NCBI GenBank assembly: GCA_029851415.1
Contig: CM056742.1
Span: forward strand, 133,722,715 to 133,786,714
Source: Eretmocerus hayati
Taxonomy: Eukaryota; Arthropoda; Insecta; Hymenoptera; Aphelinidae
Length of the DNA stretch: 64,000 bases
Direction: 5' to 3'
The notes below the pieces were generated by a model. That model made no database searches, had not been told where the DNA came from, and saw only the letters and a list, made by a program, of their open reading frames with translations. The position numbers and the translations under genes were made by a program. Every line of letters starts with the position of its first letter. The first letter of the stretch is position 1. Below, in pieces: positions 61,591 to 64,000 of the stretch.

Positions 61591-63365
61591 TGAAAGAACT
61601 TCCCAAATAGTCAAATCAGACGAAAATCGAAACTCCAATTTTCCCATTCCGATTTGAGAATTATTCTAATGTACAATGATAATCGATACTCACAACTCAG
61701 GCAGATGGCACTTCTGAAATATTTTGAGATCCAAAAGAGTCTGGGCACGTCACAGATATCAATTCTGAGGAATCTAATTTTTATTTTCAATAGAAAAACA
61801 ATACGCGTAAACCCTTTTCTTTCAATCTCGATGAATTGACTCAATTACATCATGTGCCATGAATTGGTGAAAAATGCATTGCTGGAAGTGTATACAATAC
61901 GTAGTATTATATATTATGCGTTGAATGCGTATTTTCGCGGCGATTTCGCGGTGGCCAGGACGAGTCGCATATTGCTACTTTTATATTATATAGAGTGCTC
62001 CCCTCCCTCTTTAATTCATTATCTTTTTTTGTTTATCGCGTCATATGTCGAGTCAATCGCGAGTAATATGAATTGAGCTTCGATTCAGATAATGGATGAA
62101 AGGACAGGAAAAAGTCCAGGCTGCCGACAGAAAGTATTGATAACAAACGGTACGTCAAGAGAGAGCAAGGTAAGCCTAGCCTTCGCGTTTAGGCAATAGC
62201 TCATGCTTCACCCTCGACTCCCATACCTTCCCTCTACTCATTCTGATGTCTATTTCTCTCTTGCTGCACAGACCGAGGCATAGATATTAATCAAACCACA
62301 AGGCTGAGTTTGGTTGGTCTTCGCCTCTTGCTGTTCGTTCTGGACCAAAATATAAGTATACACATATCGGCAGCTGGGAAAGTGCTGCGGATGAAATTCC
62401 GTTCAATTCGGAATCTGTGTGTGTGTGTGTATGTGTTCATCCCTTGTGCTATAATCAGTGGCCGCTGAGTTTGCTTCGTAACAGAATTTTACTGTATATA
62501 ACAAAATAAAGCTTGCAAGCTCAGAGACTAACTGCTCGTGTATCCTGTAGTTGTGGTACTCCCGGTATCCTTGAATTATGCGGCTAATATTCCGTCGCGC
62601 AACAACGACGACGAGCTTGGCTCGCGTGCAGTGACTCTCCAACCGAAACGCTTTGTTTATAAGCTCGAGGCGTATACAGGTAATCTCTCTCCCTCTCTCA
62701 TTTTACCTGGCTAACATTTCCATATCGTTTAATTCTCATTACGTATACATGAGATGTGAACTTTTCAACTTGAATACAAAATAGTATAGTGTCCACGACT
62801 CGCCATTACACTGATGTTACCTAATCGAAACGCACGAATTTTCTTCTATCTGACGTGCTCAAAAAATTCAGTATGAAAATATGCTGATTGCTCCTAGCTG
62901 ACCTCAAAAATGAGCAACGACGGACCTCGACCACGTATTTTTTTCTTCTGTAGTGCCTTATTTTGAGAATTAGACGAAAATAGTGATTACGACGCATCAC
63001 TGGTCCGAAATTAGGGATTCTGCTTTTTTGGAATGGCACAGGATTGTTTGTCCAAGATATTTACAATGCATTCGTCAAAGTTGCAAATTGAGACTGGACT
63101 AATTTTATGAGCGTTTTGTCGTTGGTTATCACCCACAGTAACATTGATTCGCACTTTATCTGTATTTTTGACGAAAACCTTCGTCAATTTCACTCACAGA
63201 TTACGAGCCTACTCATCATCGTCTACAAAATTCGCAATAACAACTTTCGCTATCATGACGAGCATCTGAAACCTCGCCTAAAACACTGTTTTGAGAGGAC
63301 TGAAATCACGAGTACTATCTCATACGAACGTGAAAATTTCTTGCAAAATTTCTCTCAAATATTCG
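61591..63365. other. Intergenic sequence, no gene seen
   Basis: AT-rich with a GC-richer patch at 62100-62650 and a short GT run (62415-62430). Open frames of up to 91 codons have no recognisable domain. Confidence 0.45.
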
Positions 63366-63369
63366 TTAT

Positions 63370-64000
63370 AGAGCACATGTGAGTAGTTCTGCGGAAACTT
63401 CGATATTTAGGGGTCGATAATGTGCCAGCGCTAAATCTCACTTCCGAAGATTCTAAGATGAATTTTTCGACTTTTTGAAACATATAAAGTATTATGAATA
63501 AACTCGCGCACGAATGTAAATTGTCCCACTCATCGGTACCATGATAACATGAAGAGACGCGGTAGCGTCATGCACGGACCTGACATTTTAAGCAACACAC
63601 GGACCTGAAATTTCGCCACTAAAATTGATCTCACGGCCAAACGGTTCAAGGTACAGCTTTGAGGTTTTGGAATTTCGATTTGACCATCAAATACTTTGAA
63701 AAAAAAAACTGACTAGGACCTCTGTAATCTCGCGTTTAAGGGTCACACTAGTGCCACATGGAACTGGCCAAAAAAGTTAGCAAAACTAGATTTTCACGGG
63801 AAAGAGCTCCGCAAAGTATGAAAATCAATTTCTTTCGAGACTCTGGGGCATAGAAAAGTTGCGCCTGACAATTTACTTTAAGAATAAGTTGGCGCGGAAA
63901 AGACTAGGATGAGGCAAATTCACTTTCATCGAGGAAAACTGCTACGAAGTAAAATTTTAGGCAAAACTGTGCCACAAAATGTATGTACTCAGCGCGCACG
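63370..64000 (-). repeat. Dispersed repeat, copy 2, cut by the window end
   Basis: Reverse-complement homologue of 26728-27350. It includes CACGGACCTGACATTTTAAG and TAGATTTTCACGGGAAAGAG segments. The outer end lies beyond the window. Confidence 0.65.

Noticed and set aside
1..64000. tRNA or rRNA genes
   Set aside because: No cloverleaf with A and B boxes or complete rRNA was found by eye. The 5S-like box at 40.9 kb is too short to call.

Overview
The window reads as nuclear DNA of an insect. It is AT-rich, the genes are split by GT..AG introns, and the best-supported genes belong to animal families. Two complete prophenoloxidase (PPO) genes lie in tandem on the minus strand at the left end. 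A third minus-strand gene encodes a secreted protein with somatomedin-B and thrombospondin type-1 domains (SBSPON-like) and spans about 17 kb. I cannot fix the insect order from the sequence alone; Hymenoptera is only a guess.

Layout. 0.7-5.1 kb: PPO gene A, nine coding exons, 690 aa, with a TATA box and poly(A) signal. 5.9-12.4 kb: PPO gene B, nine coding exons with the same intron phases, 691 aa, with its own TATA box and poly(A) signal. 12.9-13.5 kb: a doubtful plus-strand small secreted-protein gene or pseudogene. 15.2-16.2 kb: a degenerate tandem repeat of about 325 bp units. 17.1-34.4 kb: the SBSPON-like gene, four coding exons, 288 aa, with introns of 5.8, 0.3 and 10.3 kb that contain several transposon-like repeats. 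34.7-37.6 kb: a diverged foldback element interrupted by a 0.95 kb TA-flanked element. 41.5 kb: a possible terminal exon of an unknown gene. 45.1-47.2 kb: three adjacent minisatellites. 49.4-58.0 kb: a very large foldback structure with about 260 bp terminal inverted repeats and roughly 50 satellite monomers of about 153 bp. 58.9-61.6 kb: a second diverged foldback, interrupted by a 1.56 kb TA-flanked element that itself contains a long hairpin. 63.4-64.0 kb: an inverted, truncated copy of a repeat also present at 26.7-27.35 kb.

How the genes work together. The PPOs are copper enzymes of melanisation and innate immunity, activated by cleavage at an Arg-Phe bond that is visible in both copies. 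The SBSPON-like protein is probably an extracellular matrix or secreted factor with no evident link to PPO. Most of the right half of the window carries no gene I can support. Its character comes from inverted-repeat elements, many nested or built from tandem units. All exon coordinates were worked out by hand from splice sites and family conservation.
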